From: Paenibacillus brevis
GTDB lineage: Bacteria; Bacillota; Bacilli; Paenibacillales; Paenibacillaceae
Direction of reading: 5' to 3'
Length of the DNA stretch: 64,000 nucleotides
Assembly: GCF_018919145.1 (NCBI RefSeq)
Contig: NZ_JAHLQJ010000018.1
Location: 1 to 64,000, forward strand
Shown: positions 37,483 to 48,188 of the stretch, one piece after another
Layout of the letters: every line of letters begins with the position of its first letter
How positions within the stretch are numbered: position 1 is the stretch's first letter
The notes under the pieces: generated by a model
Database searches by the model: none
Told to the model about the DNA's origin: nothing
What the model saw: only the letters and a program-made list of their open reading frames with translations
Position numbers and translations under genes: made by a program

Positions 37483-38754
37483 CTAAAATTCACTACGGTC
37501 CCAATGATGATCAATTTTTACAATTCCCACTTCATTGGATAGGCTTGTCACCTTAAATGAATACTTCTTATCATGAAAATCATACTGAAGCCCATTCTCA
37601 TCATGAATTGCAACTGTGAGTAGATATGTTCCTCCACATAAGTTCAATTGAGGGATTTTAAAATACACCTCACCTACATCATTAACGGATAGTTCATCAA
37701 TTTTATAATAATCGATTTGGGTATTTGTCCCATAACAATGCACATGTTCTAATGTGTGAATAGCTATTCCAAAAACCGGATTTTCAACAAAACCCCAACT
37801 TTTATAGTGAATTCTTATAAGTAGCTCATCACCGCTAAGAAAGCTCATCTTCTTCTTACCATTGAAATCTTCAAGAATTACATCTGTAATTTCGACCTTT
37901 CTATTTCCCCATCTCTGTTCATCGTGTTGATTCTCTTTATTAGTATCGAAAGAGTCTGAAGAATCTTGTTTTACTTCAATTTGCTTATTAACTTCTCCTG
38001 CCTCTTCAATCAATCGCTTATCTTCTTCTATAGCTAAGTATTCCAAATATTTATCTATTACCTTTTTAGGTTTATCGTCTTCCACAATCTTACCTTTGTT
38101 TATCCAAACAACCCTATCGCACAGTTTCTCCATAGCACCTAAATCATGGGATACAAACACGATAGTCGTTCCTTTTTGCTTCATATTCCGAAGTTGATCC
38201 ATGCATTTTTGTTGAAATGCAGCGTCTCCTACTGCAAGCACCTCATCAATTAAAAGCACCTCTGGTTCAACCATGATGGCAACCGAGAAGGCAAGTCTCA
38301 TATACATTCCGGAAGAATAGTTTCTGACCGGATTATCAATATAACCCTTGAGTTCAGAAAACATGATAATTTGATCTAGTTTCTTTTTAATCTCTTTTTT
38401 TGTCAATCCCAGTATGGCTGCATTCATAAATATATTTTCTCGCCCTGTAAAATCCGGATGAAACCCTGCCCCTAATTCGAGTAAGCTTGAGACTTTACCA
38501 CTGACACGAATCTGTCCACTATCCGGATATAAAATTCCTGTTAACAATTTAAGAAGTGTGCTTTTCCCTGAACCATTTCTTCCGATGAAACCAACAGTTT
38601 GTCCTTTTTCTATATTCAATGAGACATTGTTTAGTGCACAAAATTCCTGATACTTGTTCTTTCTACCTTTTACAATCCTATCCTTAAGCGTGGAACTTCT
38701 TTCGGTGAAAATTTTAAAAGTCTTGGTTACATTGCTAATGGAGATTGCATCCAT
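37483..38754 (-). CDS. wzt: Polysaccharide ABC exporter ATPase with carbohydrate-binding C-domain (Wzt)
   Basis: 423 residues. The N-terminal ABC domain has Walker A GFIGRNGSGKSTLLK, signature YSSGMYMRLAFSVA, Walker B EVLLIDEVLAVGD and the switch HD; FHPDFTGRENIFMNA is typical of the teichoic/O-antigen exporter group. A charged linker (about 220-265) leads to a C-terminal beta-sandwich (about 265-420) of the Wzt-C kind, which in E. coli O8/O9a recognises the capped end of the polymer. It partners the permease gene just upstream (gap 18 bases). The presence of the C-domain together with the adjacent methyltransferase supports export coupled to capping. Confidence 0.92.
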   Translation of the reverse strand: MDAISISNVTKTFKIFTERSSTLKDRIVKGRKNKYQEFCALNNVSLNIEKGQTVGFIGRNGSGKSTLLKLLTGILYPDSGQIRVSGKVSSLLELGAGFHPDFTGRENIFMNAAILGLTKKEIKKKLDQIIMFSELKGYIDNPVRNYSSGMYMRLAFSVAIMVEPEVLLIDEVLAVGDAAFQQKCMDQLRNMKQKGTTIVFVSHDLGAMEKLCDRVVWINKGKIVEDDKPKKVIDKYLEYLAIEEDKRLIEEAGEVNKQIEVKQDSSDSFDTNKENQHDEQRWGNRKVEITDVILEDFNGKKKMSFLSGDELLIRIHYKSWGFVENPVFGIAIHTLEHVHCYGTNTQIDYYKIDELSVNDVGEVYFKIPQLNLCGGTYLLTVAIHDENGLQYDFHDKKYSFKVTSLSNEVGIVKIDHHWDRSEF

Positions 38755-38772
38755 ATTGATACCTACTCCTTA

Positions 38773-39549
38773 CTAAATTTCTTCAGCAAACTTTCTGCTA
38801 AGTTTACCAAATACAAAATAACAGATAATCAATAGACCAATTGAAAGAAGGCCTAACCACAATAGCTGAATCATATCCGGAAACTGGTTGTAGAAAAACA
38901 CCTTGTGGAATCCATTAACAATTGGATTCATCGGATTTAAAGCAAATACGCTCTTTAATCCAGCAGGTATCATATCCTCTGTAAAGACTATAGGTGTAAG
39001 ATAAAACCATGCCATCACTACTACGGATAAAATATGTTCAAGGTCTCTGAAATACACATTTAAACAAGAAACTAAAGTAGTAAGCGCCAAGGTAAAAATA
39101 AAATATACCGTTAGAATTATAGGCAGCGTTATCAATGGTAAACCCACTTTCACGTTTGAAAAAAACAATACCGGAAAAAGCACAACTAGGCTTAGCAAAA
39201 AATTAATTACCCCACCTAGAACAACAGATAAGGGTAAGATCTCTTTGGGAAAATATATTTTTTTTACTAAACCAGCATTTCGAATCACCGAAGTTGCTCC
39301 CGAAACTAAAGATTGACTCAACAGGTTCCATACAACAATCCCGATAAATAAGTATGCTGTATAATTCTCCAATGAAATTCGTACAACATACTTAAAAACA
39401 AGAGAATAAACCCCCAGCATCAATAAAGGGTTTAGCAAAGTCCAAAAAAAACCTAAGAAGGACCCTTTGTATCTAGTTCGGAGATCAGTCAAAACTAAGC
39501 TTTCCAACATCTGTCGATATTTGAATATTTCCACCGTTTTTTTATACAT
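38773..39549 (-). CDS. wzm: Polysaccharide ABC exporter permease (Wzm)
   Basis: About 258 residues with six predicted membrane helices, ABC-2 type. LESLVLTDLRTRYKGSFLGFFWTLLNPLLML is the family N-terminal amphipathic and first-helix signature, and a short VFALNPMNPIVNGF segment near the C-terminus is also typical. With Wzt it exports a lipid-linked polysaccharide across the membrane. The ATG chosen is at residue 22 of the longest frame, since that matches the family N-terminus and avoids a long overlap with the upstream reductase gene; AAGGGG lies 12 bases upstream. Confidence 0.92.
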   Translation of the reverse strand: MYKKTVEIFKYRQMLESLVLTDLRTRYKGSFLGFFWTLLNPLLMLGVYSLVFKYVVRISLENYTAYLFIGIVVWNLLSQSLVSGATSVIRNAGLVKKIYFPKEILPLSVVLGGVINFLLSLVVLFPVLFFSNVKVGLPLITLPIILTVYFIFTLALTTLVSCLNVYFRDLEHILSVVVMAWFYLTPIVFTEDMIPAGLKSVFALNPMNPIVNGFHKVFFYNQFPDMIQLLWLGLLSIGLLIICYFVFGKLSRKFAEEI

Positions 39550-39565
39550 TTCGCACTTTAGCCCC

Positions 39566-40513
39566 TTAAAGCTTCTTTCTCCAAAATTCAAGAATATCAT
39601 TAAGTGATTCATTTAATGTTATTTTATTCTGCCACCCAGTAGTCCTGCTTATATTACTTGGGTCTCCATAATAAACCGGAATATCTGAAGGCCTTAAGCG
39701 ACTCATATCTTTCTCAACACAAATAGAAGTACATTTGCTCAATTGGATCATTGTCTGTAACAGTGTATTTATTGATACCGGGATGCCCGAACAAACATTG
39801 TAGGCTTGTCCGGGCATTCCTTTACGCTGAAGCAATGTATATGCATATGCGATATCACGTACATCTGAAAAGTCACGTTTAGCTTCTAAATTCCCTACTG
39901 AAATTATTGGATCAACCTCGCCCTTTTCAATTCGAACTATCTGGGTCGCGAAATCTGTTGTAACAAAACCTTGCCCTTGGCCTGGGCCTATATGGTTAAA
40001 GGGGCGAGCATGGACAATTCTCATGCCATGTGCTTGCGAGTACTGTTTAGCCATTAACCAAACCGAAGCCTTCGACACTCCATAAGGACTTATAGGATTT
40101 AAAGCCACTGACTCACTAATTGGCAAGTCACTATATCCCACTCCCCCATATTCTTCGGAGGACCCAATAGTCAGTACTCTTACTTCTTTGCAAATACTAC
40201 TTTTCCGCAAAGATTCTAAAAACCTCAAAGTGTTCAGGGCATTTCCTTCAAAGGTATCCAAATGATTACTCCAAGAAAACTTAACTGAGCTCTGTCCAGC
40301 CAAATGATATATTTCATCTGGTCTGATATCGTTAAACAAATTTATTAACAACTGTTCGTTTGAATAATCTACTTTTACCAAATTACAATTATTAATAACA
40401 CTATCTTGAGCTTCCATTCTAGTGAATCCCCAGACCTCATACCCCTTATCTAGCAGCAATTGTGCAAGATGTCGCCCCACAAACCCCTTAATACCGGTAA
40501 TTAGCGCTCTCAT
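39566..40513 (-). CDS. rmd: GDP-4-dehydro-6-deoxy-D-mannose reductase (Rmd-like)
   Basis: About 315 residues of the extended short-chain dehydrogenase family. Rossmann motif ALITGIKGFVGRHLAQ, TIGSSEEYG, and catalytic SPYGVSKASVW (Tyr-x-x-x-Lys); RPFNHIGPGQGQGFV is typical of Rmd and related reductases. With gmd upstream it should produce GDP-D-rhamnose, a common unit of ABC-exported O-antigens and S-layer glycans. AAAGGGA six bases before the second ATG supports this start. A four-sugar epimerase role (GDP-fucose type) is less likely because of the RMD-like HIGPGQ region. Confidence 0.87.
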   Translation of the reverse strand: MRALITGIKGFVGRHLAQLLLDKGYEVWGFTRMEAQDSVINNCNLVKVDYSNEQLLINLFNDIRPDEIYHLAGQSSVKFSWSNHLDTFEGNALNTLRFLESLRKSSICKEVRVLTIGSSEEYGGVGYSDLPISESVALNPISPYGVSKASVWLMAKQYSQAHGMRIVHARPFNHIGPGQGQGFVTTDFATQIVRIEKGEVDPIISVGNLEAKRDFSDVRDIAYAYTLLQRKGMPGQAYNVCSGIPVSINTLLQTMIQLSKCTSICVEKDMSRLRPSDIPVYYGDPSNISRTTGWQNKITLNESLNDILEFWRKKL

Positions 40514-40538
40514 AATCATTCCCTTTGACTAAAATTTT

Positions 40539-42606
<2,068 letters not shown>

Positions 42607-42610
<4 letters not shown>

Positions 42611-43908
42611 TGTCTTCCTCCAAATTTCCATTTTTCAATATATTTTAATCGTTCTTGTATCAACTTCCCAATAGCCGGCGGTGAAAAGCCCTCTTTGATA
42701 TTTCTTTGACCAGCTAGAGCAATTTTATCATAGAACTCTTTATCGGCAGCTAACCTTTTCATATAGTCTCCTGCTTGATCGACATCCGGATCCGCCCATT
42801 GCTGGTATGCCTTATAAGGACCATAATCATTTCCGACTTGGATTAATCTATAATCAACCGGACAGGAATTGCTTGTATTCATAAAATCTGTATTCGAGGA
42901 CCAGTTAGTTCCGATCACCGGCTTTCCAAGGTACATGGCTTCAGCCAATCCGAGCCCGAACCCCTCACTTCTATGCAAAGATACAAAACAATCTGTTACA
43001 TTCAGCAATGCATTTATATCATTACGGCTGATCGTATCCGTTATTAAATAGATATTTTGATAATCCTCTATAAGGGAGTCAAGCGCTCTAAGTTCAGCCG
43101 TCCCGCTTCTATAACTATTTACCTTTAAAACAAGTCCGACACTTGCATCATCCGGTTTAAAGGCCACTTTAAAAGCCTCTACCACAGCTTTCGGATTCTT
43201 TCGCTCCTGATAACTCTTCACATCGTACATAGAAAGAAATAGAAATGCATTCTCAGGCAGGCGAAAATAGGCTCTATTCCGTGGCTCCTTTATTTTCACA
43301 TCGATAGAGTGCGGAATTTTTACCACCGGAACCGGACTCTTTAAAGCTATAGAATCTGCGACAAATGTCGACGGAACCCACACTTCGTCTACCAAACTAA
43401 AACCCTCTAACCATTCATCCGGAAACTCAGGTAGTTCCCAGTGCCAATAACCTATTGTATATCTATTTTGGAATAGTGTGTTCCCATATTTCGCATAAAT
43501 TTCTGTCATTTGCTCGGCATTTACATGAAGCAGGTTTATATTATAGTTTGGTCCAGTAATTTCTTTGTGAACCCATGACAAGTCTTCCATTCTAGCGCTA
43601 TTGGTTCCCGTGAAATTAAGGATTCCGAACGGAATATGAGCAGCTTCCAGGTTATTGGCAGCAATTCTGCAAGATTCCCCAATTCCCATTTCTGCTCTTG
43701 AATAGCCTAAGAGATTCACACCTCTTGCACCAGTGACATAAGAGTGAGTTGAAGTAGCCTTTTCGATAGGAAAAGCTTTCTTGAGCAACATCCTCTTAAC
43801 TTTTTGCCTGACAGTGGGAGAAACTATGCTGGTAATAAGAGGCTTTATTTTAACTGCCAGCTTATATGTAATTCTATAAATCAAGTTCTTAATTTTGCAC
43901 ACCACCAA
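42607..43908 (-). CDS. GT4 family glycosyltransferase, first gene of the main glycan locus
   Basis: Up to 433 residues with the GT-B fold. The acceptor side includes LLGYSRAEMGIGESCR and a HWELPEFPDEWL segment; the donor side carries FVSLHRSEGFGLGLAEAMYLGKPVIGTNWSSNTDF with the EX7E-type Glu pair. This variant (with GESCR and GYWHWELP) is frequent in mannose/rhamnose polymer loci. The start is unclear: the longest frame begins TTG-GTG-GTG and none has a good ribosome binding site. As the first minus-strand gene after the divergent ligase gene, it defines the 5' end of the locus. Donor and linkage are not known. Confidence 0.84.
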
Positions 43909-44003
43909 ATCTTGGACGTTAAACGGAATGATGGAAATCTAGCCCCATCCTTTTCCTTATGCTAAAATACTATACGTATCTACTAGCAAAGGAGCAAAAA
44001 TAC

Positions 44004-46460
44004 GTGTCGAATCCAGTATACGGGAAAAAGGCAGCAACGTCGAGAAAGAGGGAGAATTTCCCTGCATCGTTGTGGCTATTAATTGTTGGTTTAATTTTGT
44101 TTCTGGTGTGGGCTCCATTCCAGGCCGGACTATTTAACGGGTTAGTTCAAAACTTTGAGAACCCAATCTATTGGTCTGTATTAATTGGAGGAATCCTCGG
44201 GGTCATATGGGTCTGGGCTCATTTCAAGAAATTTAGGTTAGAGGATCAGCGGGATTGGACAGCGGCGTGGGTATTGCTTATTCCAATCACTTATTGCCTC
44301 TCTTTGATTTCGGCGGCTAGTCATTATTTTGCCATGAACGCGGTGCTGATTCAGTGTCTATATGCGATCATTTTCGTAATTGGACTTTATATCTTGCAAA
44401 ATAAATCGGCCAATACTATCATTGAAACTTCTCTTATCGGCGTTTCTTATCTTATCGTCCTGTTTGGCCTGTTCAATTGGCTCGGACAAGGGAGAACGGT
44501 TTCCGCACTAGTCGGCTGGTTTACAAAGACGGTTATCGGCGGCCAGTACAATCAAGCAGTATGGATTGATGCAAATGGACCACGTCTTGCTTCAGTCTTC
44601 CAGTATCCAAATACATACGCAGCTTACTTGTTGGCTTTTCTGTTTGTAGCTGTGTTTGCTATTACTCGATCAACAAAATGGTATCTCCAGGTGATTCATG
44701 CCTTCATGCTGGTACCGATTATTTTGTCGATTCTTCTAACCTTGTCGCGCGGCGGGCTTGTCTTCTTGCCGGTCGTGTTCATCTTGCTGTTGCTGTTCCT
44801 GAAGCCGGCCAAGCAAGTTCTGTGGATCATCTATGTCCTGATCTCCGGTGCAGCTACGCTTGTCATTTCCAAGCCCGTTACAGAGCTCGGACAGCAGTTC
44901 CATCTGGGGCAGATTAATAACCCGGCAAAGGGCTGGGGGTATGTGCTTGCCGCATCGATTATGGTGGCCTTGTTGGCTTGGGGCATTCAACGCTATATTT
45001 CACCTTGGTTAGACCGAATTACAGAACGCTGGGCTTCCAAAAAACTTGCTGGCTTATGGCTGCCCGTGGTTTCTGTTCTGGCCTCAGTTATTCTTGTAGC
45101 GCTCTTGCTCGGAACTAATCTGAAGCATGTTCTTCCTGGCAACATCGGCGACCGTTTGGAGAATATCAACTTCCAACAGCACAGTGTGCTGGAACGCTTT
45201 ACGTTCTATAAGGATGCCGTTAAGGTTATTAAGGATTATCCGATACTGGGTGCCGGAGGAGGCGCCTGGGCTTCCATCTACGAGAAGTACCAGAACAACC
45301 CTTATACAAGCCGTCAGGCACACAGCTTTGCCATGCAGTACCTTGTAGAGGTTGGTCTTTTGGGCTTCATTGTTCTTTTCGCAGGCATCGGATTCATCTT
45401 CTATAAATATATTCGCGGATATTTTAAATCTGAAGAAGCACAGCGCAATTCGTATTTCGTGTATTTTATTATCGTCCTTTCAATACTTATTCACAGTTTA
45501 ATGGACTTTAATATGAGTTATGTCTTTATTGGAATACTAGTCTTCCTTGGTCTTGGGGGCATGTCGGCAGCTATGGATGCTCAGCCTCTCAAACGTCTTT
45601 CACTGAAAGGTTCGACAGCCCGCGTACTATATAACGGTATTATTGTGATCAGTTCCTTACTGCTGATTTTCACTTCAATCCGCTATGTCCAAGCGAATAA
45701 TACTCTTCAGAAAGGGCAGGAATTGATGGCAACAAGTACAGACTTCCAGGAGATTCAAGCTTCTTTCGTGCAAACGCTGAATAAGCGGAAGAATCACCCA
45801 ACGGCTGTGCTTAACTATAATGTCTTGCTGCGATCTGCCTTTGAGCAAACACAGGAGGAAGCCTTCTATACACAAAACTTGAGTTTGCTTACAAGCGCTT
45901 TGAAAAAGGAACCCTTTGATAAAAATCTGTACTCTCAGCTCGCAACGTTATACAAGAGCAAGGGCGAGTATGCTAAAGCTTATGATGTTCTTAAGGATAA
46001 TGCGAGCCGTTATGTGTACGATCAAGACTGGTACGAACAGTTGATTGTTGAATCCTATGAACTCGGGTACCAAAGCCTTAGCAATGGTGCAGTTGAAGAA
46101 AAGGACAAGTACTTCTTCTCCGGACTTCAAGCCTTTGATAGAGTAGTACAAGGAGTAGAGCATTTAAAGGCCCTGCCGGAGGGGCAGTTTCAAGGGAATC
46201 CATTTGCAGTTACCATGAATATGGCGCTTCATGCCGGCAAGATGCAGTACATGATGGGAGAGCCTGCTGAAGCAGCTGTTATCCTACAGCATGGACTACC
46301 ACAGGACTTTAACGATCCGAACAACCGGGAAATTGCTCGCTGGTACCTTGCCGCTTTACAAGTCTCCGGTGGCAGTGATCAAACAGTTTATGATCAATTG
46401 ATTCAGGCAGATCCTGGGGAGAAGGCTTCCATCGACCAAATCGCACAACTAACCTTTTAA
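44004..46460 (+). CDS. O-antigen-ligase-like (Wzy_C) membrane protein with C-terminal repeats
   Basis: About 818 residues. Roughly twelve membrane helices cover residues 20-580, with the large outer loop motif GAGGGAWASIYEKY...RQAHSFAMQYLVEVGLLGF that marks Wzy/WaaL-type ligases and polymerases (conserved Arg and His). The C-terminal 220 residues are TPR-like helical repeats (LKKEPFDKNLYSQLATLYKSKGEYAKAYDVL) predicted outside the membrane. Proteins of this kind join lipid-linked glycans to an acceptor; here S-layer protein or cell wall is plausible. AAAGGAG nine bases before the GTG at 44004 favours that start over the ATG 15 codons earlier. It is divergent from the main glycan locus. Confidence 0.86.
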   Translation: MSNPVYGKKAATSRKRENFPASLWLLIVGLILFLVWAPFQAGLFNGLVQNFENPIYWSVLIGGILGVIWVWAHFKKFRLEDQRDWTAAWVLLIPITYCLSLISAASHYFAMNAVLIQCLYAIIFVIGLYILQNKSANTIIETSLIGVSYLIVLFGLFNWLGQGRTVSALVGWFTKTVIGGQYNQAVWIDANGPRLASVFQYPNTYAAYLLAFLFVAVFAITRSTKWYLQVIHAFMLVPIILSILLTLSRGGLVFLPVVFILLLLFLKPAKQVLWIIYVLISGAATLVISKPVTELGQQFHLGQINNPAKGWGYVLAASIMVALLAWGIQRYISPWLDRITERWASKKLAGLWLPVVSVLASVILVALLLGTNLKHVLPGNIGDRLENINFQQHSVLERFTFYKDAVKVIKDYPILGAGGGAWASIYEKYQNNPYTSRQAHSFAMQYLVEVGLLGFIVLFAGIGFIFYKYIRGYFKSEEAQRNSYFVYFIIVLSILIHSLMDFNMSYVFIGILVFLGLGGMSAAMDAQPLKRLSLKGSTARVLYNGIIVISSLLLIFTSIRYVQANNTLQKGQELMATSTDFQEIQASFVQTLNKRKNHPTAVLNYNVLLRSAFEQTQEEAFYTQNLSLLTSALKKEPFDKNLYSQLATLYKSKGEYAKAYDVLKDNASRYVYDQDWYEQLIVESYELGYQSLSNGAVEEKDKYFFSGLQAFDRVVQGVEHLKALPEGQFQGNPFAVTMNMALHAGKMQYMMGEPAEAAVILQHGLPQDFNDPNNREIARWYLAALQVSGGSDQTVYDQLIQADPGEKASIDQIAQLTF

Positions 46461-46474
46461 ATTAGCAGATTAAC

Positions 46475-46516
46475 AAAAAATCGGCTTCTCCTGCTCAGGA
46501 GAGGCCGATTTCATTT
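46475..46516. terminator. Bidirectional terminator between the ligase gene and galU
   Basis: AAATCGGC and GCCGATTT flank an inner TCTCCTG/CAGGAGA stem, with an A-run on the left and T-rich sequence on the right. It overlaps the end of the convergent galU gene. Confidence 0.85.
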
Positions 46517-47379
46517 CGGAGCACCAGCTCCGCCAAATATTTTAGCAGGTCATCATGCAGTTCTTCTCTTTGCAGGGCATAGTGTATGCTGGTCTTAATA
46601 AAACCAAGTCTTTCCCCCACATCATGTCTCAGGCCATCAAAATGGTAAGCAAGAATCCGCTCACGCTCACCAAGCCGCGCAATCGCATCTGTCAGTTGAA
46701 TCTCCCCACCAACGCCCTCTTGCTGATCATTGAGGATATCGAAGATCGCCGGAGTAAGAATATAGCGTCCCATAATGGCGAGATTAGATGGCGAATGTCC
46801 AATGGGCGGCTTCTCCACAAGCTGCCTTGATTCGTAGACCCGATCTCTGACTTTAATACCGTCGACAACTCCGTATCTGGAGACCTCTTCCCATGGAATC
46901 GGTTGAACTCCCACTATGGAAGCTTGCTCCTCATTGTAGACATCGATCATTTGCTTCAAGCAAGGCTCGTCTGATTCCACGACATCGTCACCAAGCAGTA
47001 CAGCGAACGGCTCATCTCCTATAAATTTGCGGGCACACCAGATGGCATGGCCCAGGCCGCGAGGTTCCTTTTGCCGGATATAATGGATGTCTGCCAAATT
47101 GGAGGATTTTCGAACCTCATTCAGCATATCCCATTTAGATTTGTCGCTCAAAAAGTATTCCAGTTCAAACGAATTGTCAAAGTGATCTTCAATGGCCCGT
47201 TTGCCTTTCCCTGTTACGATGATGATATCCTCGATTCCCGAGGCAACGGCTTCCTCCACGATGTACTGAATCGTTGGCTTGTCCACGATCGGCAGCATCT
47301 CCTTGGGCATCGCCTTGGTTGCAGGCAGGAAGCGGGTCCCTAGGCCGGCCGCAGGAATAATGGCCTTACGGATTTTCAT
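46495..47379 (-). CDS. galU: UTP-glucose-1-phosphate uridylyltransferase
   Basis: About 294 residues, standard for GalU/Gta[30 protein letters not shown] is the catalytic N-terminus, [18 protein letters not shown] and LGDDVV follow, and VEKP with [11 protein letters not shown] completes the sugar-binding site. It makes UDP-glucose for glycans, teichoic acid sugars or glycolipids. GGAG four bases before this ATG supports the start. Its product could supply the hexose-1-phosphate transferase at 17435-18841. It converges on the ligase gene and shares its terminator. Confidence 0.96.
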   Translation of the reverse strand: MKIRKAIIPAAGLGTRFLPATKAMPKEMLPIVDKPTIQYIVEEAVASGIEDIIIVTGKGKRAIEDHFDNSFELEYFLSDKSKWDMLNEVRKSSNLADIHYIRQKEPRGLGHAIWCARKFIGDEPFAVLLGDDVVESDEPCLKQMIDVYNEEQASIVGVQPIPWEEVSRYGVVDGIKVRDRVYESRQLVEKPPIGHSPSNLAIMGRYILTPAIFDILNDQQEGVGGEIQLTDAIARLGERERILAYHFDGLRHDVGERLGFIKTSIHYALQREELHDDLLKYLAELVLRNEIGLS

Positions 47380-47480
47380 TGTTCTCCGGTCTCCTCTCAC
47401 AGCTCAAACTCTCTTTCTCGACATTATAGCATATGACCAACCACGAACCGACATCGTATTGAGTTAGTAATTTGATCAAA

Positions 47481-47522
47481 AACAAAGATGCCCCCTGCAG
47501 ATCAATTTCTGCAAGAGGCATC
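47481..47522 (-). terminator. Terminator after the small 65-residue ORF
   Basis: GATGCC...GGCATC stem with inner TTGCAG/CTGCAG pairing on the minus strand, then TTTGTTTTTG. It closes the small gene at 47596-47793. Confidence 0.75.
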
Positions 47523-47595
47523 CAGGCGAGAATGTTGAGCCCGCTATCGCTATAGCTACCACACTATTTTTTTGAAGGGGCTCTGCTCAATCTAG

Positions 47596-47793
47596 TTAGA
47601 TGGTCCAGAACTTGAAGCGGGATACGAATGACTGAGGCGCTTCCTCGGCACGGCGTCTGCTTCCTGGTTCCGGTGTATGAAGATGGCGTTCTGTACCGAA
47701 TTCGAGCTTACGGTAAGCTTGATCGCCCTCAAGTTCTAACCGTCCATGAACCTTTGTAACTACCGATTGCATTTCGAGGAATCCTTCAAACAT
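47596..47793 (-). CDS. Small protein of unknown function
   Basis: 65 residues, starting MFEGFLEMQSVVTKV and ending VSRFKFWTI. I do not recognise it. It is polar, with many Arg and Glu residues, no Cys and no membrane helix. AGGAGG nine bases before this ATG and a proper terminator about 75 bases downstream make it likely to be a true gene; the longest frame adds three codons from a GTG. It lies alone between galU and the divergent-looking spacer before the U32 gene. It could be a small nucleic-acid or protein binding factor, but nothing specific can be claimed. Confidence 0.62.
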   Translation of the reverse strand: MFEGFLEMQSVVTKVHGRLELEGDQAYRKLEFGTERHLHTPEPGSRRRAEEAPQSFVSRFKFWTI

Positions 47794-47802
47794 CACATTC
47801 AC

Positions 47803-48188
47803 CCTCCTAGACCTGAAGAATTTTTGTTTATTCCTTACTTCCTGTGTACGCTTTTATTATACCATCATCACGTTTTCTTTGCTTGGTGATAAATAGGACT
47901 TATCACCCCATTTTGAATGCTTTTCACAATTTATTCACAGTAAAAAACGCCTTAATTACGCGGTTTTTAAGCATGTCTCCGGATTATGAACAGCTGTCCT
48001 CGATTGGAGAACGATTTGTATATAAAGACAAATACAGGATATTCAGCCCACTGTCTCCTTGGAATAGACTCTCGTCCTCCCTAAAAGTATACATATTTTT
48101 CTAGTCACATTTATCCATATAATAACCAAAAAAAGGAGCACCCGAAGGTCCATACCCCCGGAATGCCCGCAATTTATTAGCCCTCTGT
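47803..48188. other. Intergenic stretch with a perfect inverted repeat
   Basis: Holds a perfect 8-bp inverted repeat GGTGATAA-N7-TTATCACC at 47885-47907, a possible operator, and one DnaA-box-like TTATTCACA at 47931-47939. A weak hairpin followed by seven Ts on the minus strand (48128-48152) may end the U32 gene. No ORF with a start signal is seen. Confidence 0.5.

Noticed and set aside
47931-47939. Replication-origin-like DnaA box
   Set aside because: Only one clear TTATTCACA is present, with no cluster and no dnaA/dnaN nearby.
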